Source of the DNA: Caulobacter vibrioides OR37
GTDB taxonomy: Bacteria; Pseudomonadota; Alphaproteobacteria; Caulobacterales; Caulobacteraceae
DNA length: 64,000 nucleotides
Reading direction: 5' to 3'
Assembly (NCBI RefSeq): GCF_000372645.1
Contig: NZ_APMP01000003.1
Span: forward strand, 173,067-237,066
The notes under the pieces were generated by a model. It worked only from the letters and a program-made list of their open reading frames with translations. It was not told where the DNA came from and ran no database searches. Shown here piece after piece: positions 46,928 through 55,131 of this stretch (the first letter of the stretch is position 1; the number at the start of each line of letters is the position of its first letter). The translations under genes and the position numbers were made by a program.

Positions 46928-49371
46928 GCCGGGACCGGCTCGACCTGCGCCCGCTGAGCGGCGCGGTCTGGAGGGCGTCGGATGACGCCGCCCCGGTCCT
47001 CATCCAGCAGGGGCCCCGCGCGCTTCTCGCCTGGACCCCGGACCGCGCGACGCTGCGCGCCCTGGCCGAGATCAGGACCTTGCGGATCGAGCTGCGCCTG
47101 GCGGCGCCGGAGGGCAAGTCGCCGGACGTCCTGGTCGAAGCCGACTGGGGCGGCGGCTATGGCGAGGACTCGCGCGCGCGCCTGAAGGCGGGCGGCGAAG
47201 ACCTGTTCACGGTGCTGCCCGCCAGGGGCCGACGCCTGCGCGGCCTGCGGCTGGCGCTCGACGGCGAGGCGGGGCAGCTGGTCCTGGAGCATTTCGCCGT
47301 ATCCGGCGCGGGCAAGCTCGACGCCGATCCGCGCGGCCGGCTCGGCCCGGCGTTCGAGGCGCTGAAAGGGTTTCTGGGACCGCTGCGGTCGCCGCTGGCC
47401 GGCGCCTGGCGCGCGGCCCGGCGCGTTCGTCCGCGTGGGCGGACGCCGCGCGCCGGAGACGGCGACGGCTGGCGGCGGACCTATGACCACGCGCTCGCCG
47501 TCGCCCGGAACGCTCGCGCCGAACAGTTCGCCGCCCCGATCGTCGAGCCCCTGCGCCTGCCCCCCGACGCGCCGAGGGTCCTGGCCTTCTACCTGCCGCA
47601 GTTTCATCCGATCCCGGAGAACGACGCCTGGTGGGGTAAGGGCTTCACCGACTGGAGCAATGTCGCCAAGGCCCAGCCGCAGTTCGTCGGCCACCACCAG
47701 CCGCGCCTGCCGGCCGATCTGGGCTATTACGACCTGCGCCTGTCGTCGGTCATGGCCCAGCAGATCGCCCTGGCGCGGACGGCCGGCGTGTCGGCCTTCT
47801 GCTTCCACTACTACTGGTTCGACGGCAAACGCCTGCTGGAGACCCCGATCGAGGCCTATCTCGCCGACCCGACCCTCGACCTGCCGTTCGCGCTGTGCTG
47901 GGCCAACGAGAACTGGACGCGGCGCTGGGAGGGCGACGAGGGCCAGGTGCTGATCGCCCAGAACCATTCGCCCGAGGACGACCTGGCGGTGTTCCGCGAC
48001 CTGGCCCGATACATGGCCGATCCGCGCTATGTGCGGGTGGGCGGCCGGCCCGTCCTGGTCGTCTATCGGCCCGAGCTTCTGCCCGATCCCAAGGCCACCG
48101 CCGCGCGGTGGCGAGGCCTGGCGCGCGACCTGGGCCTGGGCGAGCTGGCGCTGTACGCCACCACCGCGTTCGGCTTCAGCGACCCCGCCAGTTGCGGGTT
48201 CGACGGCATTGTCGACTTCCCGCCGCACGGAATCGATGTCGCGGAGATCACCCGCCAGGTCCAGCCGCTGCATCCGGACTTTCGCGGCCAGGTCTATGAC
48301 TACGCCGGCGTGGTCGACGCCAAGCTGAAGGCCCTGGCCGGCGCCGGTCCCGACTTTATTCCCGGCGTCATGCCCAGCTGGGACAACCAGGCGCGCAAGC
48401 CCGCCGCCGGCAAGGTTTTCCACGGCGCCGATCCTCAAACCTACCAGCGGTGGCTGTCCGGCGCCCTCGGGCACGCGGTCCGCGTCCAGCCGCCAGGCGA
48501 AGCCCTGGTGTTCGTCAACGCCTGGAACGAATGGGCCGAGGGCGCCTATCTCGAACCGGACCGGTGGTTCGGCCACGCCTACCTGCACGCGACGCGCGCG
48601 GCCCTGGCCCCCTATGCGCGACGCCTCCCCGCCGACCATCCGCTCGTCGCGGCCTCGGCGGCCGGCTTTCAGCGGCGATCGGACACGGCGATCCTGCTGC
48701 ACCTCTACTATCCCGAACTGACCGACTGGTTCGCCACGCGCCTAGCCCCGCTGGCCGGGCGAGCGGACATCATCGTGACCGCGCCCGACAGCTGGACCGA
48801 GACCGACCTCGCCGCCGCGCGAGCGGCCTTCCCCGACGCCCTGCTGCTGATCACCCCGAACCAGGGCCGCGACATAGGCCCGTTCATCCGGGCTCTGAAG
48901 GCGGCCCGCGCGCACGGCCACACGCTGTTCTGCAAGCTGCACACCAAGCGCTCGCCGCATCGCGGCGACGGCGACGCCTGGCGCGAGGCCCTGGTCGCCG
49001 ATCTCGTGGGACCGGGCGCGGCCGAGCGGGCGCTCGCGGCCTTCGCCAAGGATCCCCGGCTCGGCCTGCTGGCCGCCGCCGACGCGCGGATGACGCTGGG
49101 CGCGCAAGGCGTGATGGACAATAACCGAGCGCACGTCGAACGCCTGTCGGCGCTGATGGGCCTGACCGTGAAGGACAGCACGCCCTTCGCGGCCGGCTCG
49201 ATGTTCTGGGGGCGGATCGAGGCCTTCGAGCCCCTGAGCGCCCTCAGCGAGGCGCGGATCGGCTTCGAGCCCGAACAGGGCCGCGTCGACGGCGCCGCGG
49301 CCCACGCGCTGGAACGGCTGACCGCCGCCATCGTCGCCCGGGCCGGCTATCGCGCGAGCTTCGAACTGTGA
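46924..49371 (+). CDS. WbsX-type glycan protein fused to RgpF-like domain
   Basis: An 815-residue protein. Residues 1-140 are beta-rich and unrecognised, and 140-215 are basic linker. Residues 218-560 form a WbsX/GH99-like domain: VLAFYLPQFHPIPENDAWWGKGFTDWSNVAKAQPQF, SAFCFHYYWFDGKRLLETPI, FALCWANENWTRRW and FVNAWNEWAEGAYLEPD. Residues 580-810 match the rhamnan-synthesis RgpF pattern (HLYYPELTDWF, TPNQGRDIGPFI, KLHTKRSPH, GSMFWGRIEA). Both domains occur in O-antigen and capsule loci. The ATGA overlap with wzt indicates a three-gene operon for making and exporting a surface polysaccharide. Confidence 0.88.
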   Translation: MSRDRLDLRPLSGAVWRASDDAAPVLIQQGPRALLAWTPDRATLRALAEIRTLRIELRLAAPEGKSPDVLVEADWGGGYGEDSRARLKAGGEDLFTVLPARGRRLRGLRLALDGEAGQLVLEHFAVSGAGKLDADPRGRLGPAFEALKGFLGPLRSPLAGAWRAARRVRPRGRTPRAGDGDGWRRTYDHALAVARNARAEQFAAPIVEPLRLPPDAPRVLAFYLPQFHPIPENDAWWGKGFTDWSNVAKAQPQFVGHHQPRLPADLGYYDLRLSSVMAQQIALARTAGVSAFCFHYYWFDGKRLLETPIEAYLADPTLDLPFALCWANENWTRRWEGDEGQVLIAQNHSPEDDLAVFRDLARYMADPRYVRVGGRPVLVVYRPELLPDPKATAARWRGLARDLGLGELALYATTAFGFSDPASCGFDGIVDFPPHGIDVAEITRQVQPLHPDFRGQVYDYAGVVDAKLKALAGAGPDFIPGVMPSWDNQARKPAAGKVFHGADPQTYQRWLSGALGHAVRVQPPGEALVFVNAWNEWAEGAYLEPDRWFGHAYLHATRAALAPYARRLPADHPLVAASAAGFQRRSDTAILLHLYYPELTDWFATRLAPLAGRADIIVTAPDSWTETDLAAARAAFPDALLLITPNQGRDIGPFIRALKAARAHGHTLFCKLHTKRSPHRGDGDAWREALVADLVGPGAAERALAAFAKDPRLGLLAAADARMTLGAQGVMDNNRAHVERLSALMGLTVKDSTPFAAGSMFWGRIEAFEPLSALSEARIGFEPEQGRVDGAAAHALERLTAAIVARAGYRASFEL

Positions 49372-49471
49372 CCCGAGCCCCGGCGCCGGACTTCGATCCC
49401 GACCACACCGGCGCGAGGGGTTCGCACGCCCGTCATCTTGCGCTATGCACCCCTGGCCACGCGCGAAGCAC

Positions 49472-49548
49472 GGCCCGGTAGCTCAGCAGGATAGAGCAGC
49501 GCTTTCCTAAAGCGAAGGTCGGGGGTTCGAGTCCCTCCCGGGCCGCCA
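49472..49548 (+). tRNA. tRNA-Arg (anticodon CCU)
   Basis: A 77-nt cloverleaf with encoded CCA. Acceptor stem GGCCCGG/CCGGGCC with discriminator G; D-arm GCUC...GAGC; anticodon loop UUCCUAA gives CCU, reading AGG; T-arm GGGGG-UUCGAGU-CCCUC. The anticodon stem has one mismatch at its outer pair. It marks the boundary of the accessory region that begins four bases after the CCA. Confidence 0.95.
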
Positions 49549-49552
49549 GCGC

Positions 49553-49593
49553 TGTTGGCACAACTTAACGCGGACACCTTCACAACTTAACGC
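49553..49593. repeat. Candidate transposon end: TGT terminus with two transposase-binding repeats
   Basis: TGTTGGCACAACTTAACGC begins four bases after the tRNA CCA. CACAACTTAACGC occurs at 49559-49571 and again exactly at 49581-49593, 22 bp apart, i.e. two helical turns. Tn7-like ends begin 5'-TGT and carry several copies of a TnsB-binding repeat, and Tn6677 begins with a very similar TGTTG..ACAAC. Between 49594 and 49864 I see no gene. Confidence 0.55.
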
Positions 49594-49864
49594 CGTCAAT
49601 AATGCGACGCGTTCTTAGATTTTCGGCGTTTACGCTCCTTGGAGCGGCCAGCCCAGACGGGGCCTGACTCTTCGCTTCCGTTCGGAGCGTCCGCTTTCGG
49701 CCGAGTTGCCCAAATGCTGATGGCAGTGGTTAGCGAGGTCTTTCCTCTGGCCTGGCCGTCGACACACTACTCGCGGTCACCGCGGCCCCGGCCGCCACAC
49801 GGGACGAAGGCGATCTTAGTGAAGCGCTCATTAGCTGAACATCGGCGGGTTTAGCCAGGCGTGC

Positions 49865-50449
49865 CTAGAAGATCCGACCGCCCGGCCTCCAGAGCATTCC
49901 AGGGGCGCCGTCGAACAGGCGCTCGTCGATCGCGCCTGGTCGCCGCGACCTAGGCGATCGCCGGGGCGGCCTCCAGTTCGGCAGGTCCACGGTGTCGTAA
50001 AGGTCCAGGTATTCTTGGCCTTTGTAGCGCTGCCCCGTGCTCAAGACAGGAAACACAAACACTGCGGCCTCAGGGCTGCGCAACCCATCGAAGTAGCCAA
50101 GTTCCCAAGGGCACCACTTCGAGAGGGCGGCATTCGGGGTGTGCAAATAGAATAGCGAGCTGCACTGTCCCATTCGCCGGCGAAGCCGGTCTGCCAGAGC
50201 TCTATCGGCCACGACGTTGACCTGGGCGTCGTCAATCCAATCCACGTAGACGGTATAGCCGGCGTCCTCGATCACTTTCTTAGCGCCGAGAACGAGGTCC
50301 TTGTCTCTACTGCTGTGGGAGAGAAAGACATCGAACATGTCCTTCGCCGTCTCCCTGGCCTCACGCAGAAGCTGGTCGTTGGTCTTGTTGGCCCTTTGAC
50401 GCAAGTCGCGCGCCGCAGCGTACAATTGTTCCGCCGAGTAGAACGCCAT
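49865..50449 (-). CDS. thsB: TIR-domain protein, Thoeris ThsB (first type)
   Basis: A 194-residue protein. After a 35-residue helical start, the TIR domain runs from FDVFLSHSSRDKD (about 39-51) through YTVYVDWIDD to SKWCPWELGYFDG, where Glu116 is the expected catalytic glutamate of NAD-using TIR enzymes. In Thoeris, ThsB senses phage infection and makes a cyclic ADP-ribose isomer that activates ThsA. GGGAGGG seven bases before the ATG sets the start. It is the last of three genes (TIR-SIR2-TIR) in the minus-strand operon, 59 nt after thsA. The C-terminal 35 residues are Pro/Arg-rich. Confidence 0.85.
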   Translation of the reverse strand: MAFYSAEQLYAAARDLRQRANKTNDQLLREARETAKDMFDVFLSHSSRDKDLVLGAKKVIEDAGYTVYVDWIDDAQVNVVADRALADRLRRRMGQCSSLFYLHTPNAALSKWCPWELGYFDGLRSPEAAVFVFPVLSTGQRYKGQEYLDLYDTVDLPNWRPPRRSPRSRRPGAIDERLFDGAPGMLWRPGGRIF

Positions 50450-50508
50450 TTGAGTTCCCTCCCTGGTCGAACGCGCGCCGGAGGCGCCGGCGCGCTCTAT
50501 TCGTTCAT

Positions 50509-51951
50509 TCAGAGCATCCGGGACTTCAGAATCTTGAGGACTCGATTCGCCAACTCGGCCGCGCCGACACTCGCGTCCCCAAGGGAAGCCAGTTGCTCAT
50601 CGCTGGGCCGCAGTGCGTCGGGGCCGTCAAACCGAAGGTCCGACCCAATCAACTCCGCCGCGATGGTCGCCGCGGCTCCGCCAGTCGCCCCGATCGGTAG
50701 AAGATAAGCGCCCTTCGCTTGCGCAATGGCGCGCTCGGCGTGGACGCCAGACGAGTCCACCAGCGCCCCCGCTTCGGCTTTCAGACCACCGATGAAAACG
50801 ACGTGGCCGGCCAGCCTGGCGAGTTCGGCCCGAAGCAAGTCCCATTGAGCCCGATCTGGCTCGCCGCCCTCGATCGGCTGAGGGAATGGGCGAACGATCA
50901 ACCGTCTTTCGAGGTCCCACGCGCCTGTCTTCTGCAAAGAAGATAGGAAGCCGCTCATACTGCCCGAGCCGACGAGAAGCCCCGAGCCGCTGACCAAGGT
51001 CAATCCAGAGCTTCCCACCACCCCACCGACCCTTTCCGCAACATCGTGGACGAAACTCACCTCCGGTGTCGTAGCCTCGTCAAGCGGCCAACTTCCGCTG
51101 ATCCAGACTCGATTTCTCGCAACTCGCCGCTCGACCTCAGCCAGAAGGCCCGGCACTTCGTCGTAGTCCTCGATCTCAATCGCGAACAATCCGTAGCGCT
51201 GGAGGTCTTTGGCCCAGAGGTTGTGCTGGGCCAGCCGCGCTTCAAACTCTTCCGCCGACCTAAAGTCTCCCTTTTGGGGGGGGCGAACGATCGCAAAATG
51301 GGCCGGCGGCGCATCCGTGAAACTTTCGCGGATTAGGGACAGCACGTGGCGTAGGTTCGGGTCCGTGAAGCTAAGGCCCAGAAACAGCATCGAGAAGCTG
51401 GAGAGATGCGCCTGTAACAGCGGCAGGAATGCGCCGCGGCGAGACCGGAAGAGCTCGTAGTCGTCAGTCGAGATGACGATCTCGTCTAACTGGTCGACAG
51501 TTCCGTGCATTTTGTAGACGCGGGCCGCCCCTGCCGTGACTTTCAAGGCCAGGTCGCCCTGGGCGGAAATGACACTGCAAGGGCGCCTAATCGCCAATAG
51601 AGCGCGCTCGATCAGTCGATCGTAGTTCGTTGTCCACAGGTGGCGGATTGGCATCCGCGCTAGGATGTTCAACGGCGCAGGAATGTCATGATCAACAGCG
51701 ATCTGATCCCTGATCACCTGTCGAATGCGGGTCGCCCCGCCGGTATCACTGACGCTCCACTGCGCCAATGCGGCAAGGTCATAGACATCGTCGGATTTCA
51801 CCCCCAACTCGTCGCCGATCTCGCGAAGCAGCTCCTTCCAAGATGGGTAGCCGGCGCCAACGGACACGCCAGCGCCGATGAAGACGGCCGCGTTCTCGTC
51901 GGAAATCGCCTTCGGAAACTCTTTTAGAAAGCGGGTCCGGTTTCGAGACAT
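50509..51951 (-). CDS. thsA: Thoeris effector ThsA (SIR2-SLOG NADase)
   Basis: A 480-residue protein with an N-terminal SIR2 domain (about 15-285): FIGAGVSVGAGYPSW, TTNYDRLIERAL (Asn109) and YKMHGTVDQLD (His149), then FLGLSFTDPNLRHVL. Asn109/His149 correspond to the catalytic Asn112/His152 of Bacillus cereus ThsA. The C-terminal SLOG domain (about 290-480) has VWISGSWPL, LTLVSGSGLLVGSG and HVVFIGGLKAEAG, and binds the TIR-made signal, after which SIR2 destroys cellular NAD and aborts infection. It follows thsB (second type) by 11 nt. No transmembrane start is present, as in type I Thoeris. Confidence 0.92.
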   Translation of the reverse strand: MSRNRTRFLKEFPKAISDENAAVFIGAGVSVGAGYPSWKELLREIGDELGVKSDDVYDLAALAQWSVSDTGGATRIRQVIRDQIAVDHDIPAPLNILARMPIRHLWTTNYDRLIERALLAIRRPCSVISAQGDLALKVTAGAARVYKMHGTVDQLDEIVISTDDYELFRSRRGAFLPLLQAHLSSFSMLFLGLSFTDPNLRHVLSLIRESFTDAPPAHFAIVRPPQKGDFRSAEEFEARLAQHNLWAKDLQRYGLFAIEIEDYDEVPGLLAEVERRVARNRVWISGSWPLDEATTPEVSFVHDVAERVGGVVGSSGLTLVSGSGLLVGSGSMSGFLSSLQKTGAWDLERRLIVRPFPQPIEGGEPDRAQWDLLRAELARLAGHVVFIGGLKAEAGALVDSSGVHAERAIAQAKGAYLLPIGATGGAAATIAAELIGSDLRFDGPDALRPSDEQLASLGDASVGAAELANRVLKILKSRML

Positions 51952-51962
51952 CGACTAAGCCC

Positions 51963-52454
51963 TCAATACTTTTTCCGGATCTCAATCGCCGTTTCCACCC
52001 AGGAGTCTATATTCGTCTTGATGTTGTCGTATACGCCCTTGCTGTCGAAACCCGACGGGGTGTGGAGATTTACGATTGAAGAGAGCGACTTCCCAGCAAC
52101 ATTGAATCCATCAAAAGGGTTGTTACCAGCGTAGGATGTTTGACCGGCGAGATTCTTGAGCCCGTGGATACGTATACCCAGAAGCCCCTTCCCAGAATCC
52201 CAGGCTTTCTGGATCTCGTAGTTGATCCACTTTCGACCTGCCGTGCCAGCGCCGACGAGGACTAAGGCGCAGCTCCGCCCAGCGAACTGGTTGTCGATCC
52301 AGGTCTGAATCGCCTTGTCGCCACCCTTCTTGACCGTTTCCCAGTCGTTGTCTGAAACCGTCTGGTTGCCCTCGAGCACGCCCATGTTGCGCACCTGTGA
52401 TGCACGCTGAGAGTCGCCGTCGTAGTGGAAGCTGAAGAACACCTTGCGCGCCAT
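51963..52454 (-). CDS. thsB: TIR-like (DUF1863) protein, Thoeris ThsB (second type)
   Basis: A 163-residue protein starting ARKVFFSFHYDGDSQRASQVRN, the hallmark of the DUF1863/TIR-like ThsB of the original Thoeris systems. SCALVLVGAGTAGRKWINYEIQKAW contains the catalytic Glu80, matching the position of Glu85 in B. cereus ThsB. GGAGG four bases before the ATG sets the start; an ATG 12 nt upstream overlaps that site. First gene of the operon. Two unrelated ThsB sensors feeding one ThsA widen the range of phages detected in other Thoeris systems. Confidence 0.9.
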   Translation of the reverse strand: MARKVFFSFHYDGDSQRASQVRNMGVLEGNQTVSDNDWETVKKGGDKAIQTWIDNQFAGRSCALVLVGAGTAGRKWINYEIQKAWDSGKGLLGIRIHGLKNLAGQTSYAGNNPFDGFNVAGKSLSSIVNLHTPSGFDSKGVYDNIKTNIDSWVETAIEIRKKY

Positions 52455-52701
52455 TTGCCCTCCCATTGTCTAGCTTAGCCGCCCATAGGTAGTTACGGTT
52501 GTGCGCTTTGGAAGTACCCACGAAAACGAGCAAACCTACATTGGGCACAAGGTCAGAGCAGCGTTCGCCCAAACAGACATAGGGTGGCGGCAAAAGCGGT
52601 CGCACAAGCGAACGGCGAGAAGCTTGTAGCCAGCGACTGCATACGCTCGCGGCCCTGTGCTGCGGAACCGAACCTTGAGGAGCAGGCATAGGGCGACAGC
52701 G
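52455..52701. other. Gene-free spacer upstream of the Thoeris operon
   Basis: About 250 nt between the thsB start and the end of the next minus-strand gene. It should contain the Thoeris promoter. Open frames in it lack coding character; no repeat seen. Confidence 0.5.
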
Positions 52702-53121
52702 TTAGCGGCGCTCGTCAGGCCTGACGAGATAGAGGCCCCACGGCGAGTCGAGCACGGTGTTGGCGCGCCTACGATCATTCCGGTCCAGTGAAAATGACGG
52801 GCCGGACATCCAGATGGGGCTGGCGCAATCATGACCGGCCGTTGCGAGAACATCCAGCCCGCGCGGGTATCGGCCCGTGATGTCGACCAGACCGCCATCG
52901 GGCCGACGATTGGCATAGTGGAGCGGAAGTACTCGCGACGGCGGGTCCAGCAAATGCACAATTGGCCAGCCGGTCAGCTCGCGGATCCGAGTGGCCAGGA
53001 CCGCACACTCGCCCTGCGTATACCGGACAACGAGCCTTCGCAGTGCGGCTGGGTTAGACGTGAACGGCGCGAAGTCGGCGATCGGCGAGCCAGGGCGCAG
53101 GAATATCAGTTTCGCGGACAT
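52702..53121 (-). CDS. Putative cysteine-hydrolase-fold protein, 139 aa
   Basis: A 139-residue protein with the arrangement YTQGECAVLATRIRELTGWPIV (Cys39), LPLHYANRRPDGGLVDITGRYP (His68, Asp80): a helix-borne Cys followed by His and Asp on adjacent strands, as in papain/transglutaminase-like hydrolases. I infer the fold from this pattern only. AGGA four bases before the ATG sets the start. It is divergent from the peptide/ATP-grasp operon with about 130 nt between the two starts, so it could be the protease or processing partner of that system, or the head of the Thoeris transcript. Confidence 0.6.
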   Translation of the reverse strand: MSAKLIFLRPGSPIADFAPFTSNPAALRRLVVRYTQGECAVLATRIRELTGWPIVHLLDPPSRVLPLHYANRRPDGGLVDITGRYPRGLDVLATAGHDCASPIWMSGPSFSLDRNDRRRANTVLDSPWGLYLVRPDERR

Positions 53122-53249
53122 CCAGTCCTTTCTTGATGACCCGACTGAACGGCGGCCAATCGCCGTCGTCCAACCCGATGTGAGCCAAGATAAGGTTGAC
53201 GAGGCGCGCCCGGTCTCGTCTTGTAAAGCTTCACGTTGAAAGGCGAAAG

Positions 53250-53441
53250 ATGCACGTTCTGCGCGGCTATGCCCTCGAATCCGTGGCGCGCGATGAGACC
53301 CCTCTGCCCACCGGGGCCCGCTACGATGTCGGCCTCGGCGCCTGGCGAGGTGAGAAAGGTCTTCTGGCCTATGACGCCATGACCGATCGCCTGACCAAGA
53401 AGCACGACATTGAGACCGGCGAGGACCAGAAAGGGCAGTGA
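53250..53441 (+). CDS. Putative precursor peptide for the ATP-grasp enzyme, 63 aa
   Basis: A 63-residue peptide. The N-terminal half (MHVLRGYALESVARDETPLP...) is leader-like; the C-terminal end LTKKHDIETGEDQKGQ is rich in Thr/Lys and Asp/Glu, the residues that ATP-grasp ligases join as side-chain esters or amides in graspetides. AAGG six bases before the ATG, and the stop overlaps the GTG of the ATP-grasp gene (GTGA). There is no PFF leader motif of microviridins, so it would be another class. The role as substrate is inferred from order, size and composition. Confidence 0.65.
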   Translation: MHVLRGYALESVARDETPLPTGARYDVGLGAWRGEKGLLAYDAMTDRLTKKHDIETGEDQKGQ

Positions 53442-54394
53442 CAAGCCCGTCGTCGGTCGAGGTACTCATCCTTGCCAATCTCCACGACTTCCCCACCGAC
53501 CGGGTCTGCGTCGAACTCGACAAGCTGGGCGTGCGCTACGTCCGACTCAATCGGGAGACCCTGAGCGAGGCGGCGCTGCGGCTCGATCCGGTGGCACCGC
53601 GCCTACAGATCGCGCTTGAGGGACGACGCTGGAGCGTCGACGAGACGCTGAAAGCGGTCTGGTGGCGCCAGCCGACCTTCCTGCGTAACACGCCCCATCA
53701 GCCTCTGTCGCTCGACGAGCAGCTCGACCGGTCTCAGTGGCCGGCGTTCCTGCGCGGCCTGATGCTGTTCGACGAGGCGCTTTGGATCAACGATCCGGCT
53801 GCGACCTATCGGGCCGAGTGCAAGCCCTGGCAATTGCGCCAAGCCGCGCGACTGGGGTTCGAAACGCCCCCGACCCTTATCACCAACGATCCCGAGGCGC
53901 CGGTCCCCGCCCAATTGGGCAAGACCGTGGCCGTGAAGTCGGTGGACACGGTGTTGCTGCGTGAAGGCGACCGGCAATTCTTCGCCTACACTCAGCTGCT
54001 CGACTGGTCGATTTGCGCGACCCCAGCCCTCAGGGCCGCGCCGGTTCTGGCCCAGGCGGTCATCGCGCCCAAGCTCGACCTGCGGGTGACGGTGCTGGGC
54101 GATCGGGTGTGGGCGGTGGCGGTCGAGGCTGACGGCGTCGGCGTGGAGGGAGACTGGCGGCTGCGCAAGAAGGATCAGCTGGCCTATCCGGCCTTCATGC
54201 TGCCGGCCGAGGTCGCCGAGCGGTGCGTCGCCCTGGTCGCGCAAATGGGCCTGGTCTACGGCGCAATCGACCTAGCGTTGCGCGAGGGTCGCTTCGTGTT
54301 CATTGAGATCAACCCCACTGGTGAATGGGGATGGCTCGACACGCCTGATCGGCCGATCGCGGCGGCGATCGCCCAGGCTTTGGCGAGACGATGA
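53438..54394 (+). CDS. ATP-grasp ligase, MvdC/MvdD-like
   Basis: A 318-residue ATP-grasp enzyme. The N-terminal domain begins VEVLILANLHDFPTDRVCVELDKLGVRYVRLN, resembling peptide-ligating graspetide synthetases, and includes KAVWWRQPTFLRN. ATP-binding residues include Lys167 (VAVKSVD) and the hinge in VLAQAVIAPKLDLRVTV; the metal-binding block is AIDLALREGRFVFIEINPTGEWGWLD (Asp278, Glu290, Asn292), close to the ExNPxGxWxW end of MvdD. It would form amide or ester bonds on a peptide using ATP. GTG start, overlapping the peptide gene by 4 nt and the membrane gene by 4 nt. Confidence 0.85.
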   Translation: MTSPSSVEVLILANLHDFPTDRVCVELDKLGVRYVRLNRETLSEAALRLDPVAPRLQIALEGRRWSVDETLKAVWWRQPTFLRNTPHQPLSLDEQLDRSQWPAFLRGLMLFDEALWINDPAATYRAECKPWQLRQAARLGFETPPTLITNDPEAPVPAQLGKTVAVKSVDTVLLREGDRQFFAYTQLLDWSICATPALRAAPVLAQAVIAPKLDLRVTVLGDRVWAVAVEADGVGVEGDWRLRKKDQLAYPAFMLPAEVAERCVALVAQMGLVYGAIDLALREGRFVFIEINPTGEWGWLDTPDRPIAAAIAQALARR

Positions 54395-55131
54395 CCATAC
54401 TGTCAACGTTCCTGAACGAGCTTTTCCCTTTCGCGCGGCTGCTGCTGGTTAATCGTCGGGTGGCCGCGCGGCTGGCGGACGAGACGCCGGATCCGCGGCA
54501 GGCGCGGTGGGCCGGTCTTGGCCGCGAAAAGCTTCTGGCGTTGCTCGCCGAGGAATGGGATCGGGCCAAAGCGCTGGACGAGAAGCTCTTCAAGCAGACG
54601 GCGGCCCTCTCACTGGCGGTGACCGCCGCCGGGGTGGCATCCAAGGGCGTGCTGGACGCCCTGCCGAGCGGCGCTCTCAAGGCGACGGTATTGAGCATTA
54701 TCCTCTATGCCATACTGTCTTTGTTCGGTGGCGTTCTCATCGGGTTCTCCGGAGTGCGCCCCAAGGCGCGCGCCGGCTACGGTCCCGATTTCGCGCTGCT
54801 GGTCCGCTACGACAACAAGGCGGCCGGTGCTGTACTGGCCGACGCCCTGATGCATTTCGAGATCACCAATACGCTGCGAGCCAACGAGGCCTCGGCCGCC
54901 AATATGGTGATCCGCAACGGCGTAGTGGCGTTCGCCCTGGCCATGACCTTCAGTTTGTTTCTGCCGCCCAAGGCGTCCGAGCCGACGTCTATGCCGGCCG
55001 ACAGCCGAAGCTACATGATCATCCAGAACCAGGCGCCTACCGCCCCGCCGGCTGGATCGGGCGAGGCCCCCTCTGCAGTCGCGCGCGACTACAATAGCGA
55101 TGCGAGCAAGCCCGCCAAGGATCGGCCATGA
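54391..55131 (+). CDS. Membrane protein of the peptide/ATP-grasp operon
   Basis: A 246-residue protein. An N-terminal helical cytoplasmic part (1-65) is followed by predicted membrane segments at about 70-88, 98-120 and 172-192, with a conserved-looking soluble loop between (YGPDFALLVRYDNKAAGAVL). The C-terminal 50 residues are Ser/Pro/Ala-rich and disordered. Overlap with the ATP-grasp gene (ATGA) makes it part of the same unit. It could export the modified peptide, be its target, or be a membrane-damaging effector; no family is recognised. Confidence 0.75.
   Translation: MTILSTFLNELFPFARLLLVNRRVAARLADETPDPRQARWAGLGREKLLALLAEEWDRAKALDEKLFKQTAALSLAVTAAGVASKGVLDALPSGALKATVLSIILYAILSLFGGVLIGFSGVRPKARAGYGPDFALLVRYDNKAAGAVLADALMHFEITNTLRANEASAANMVIRNGVVAFALAMTFSLFLPPKASEPTSMPADSRSYMIIQNQAPTAPPAGSGEAPSAVARDYNSDASKPAKDRP

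Noticed and set aside
49639..49854. 71-codon plus-strand frame between the transposon end and thsB
   Set aside because: No ribosome site, no recognisable protein character; treated as gene-free.
53122..53523. Minus-strand extension upstream of the cysteine-hydrolase-like gene (to codon 1 of a 273-aa frame)
   Set aside because: Ser/Arg-rich, antisense to the peptide and ATP-grasp genes; a good ribosome site exists at 53121.
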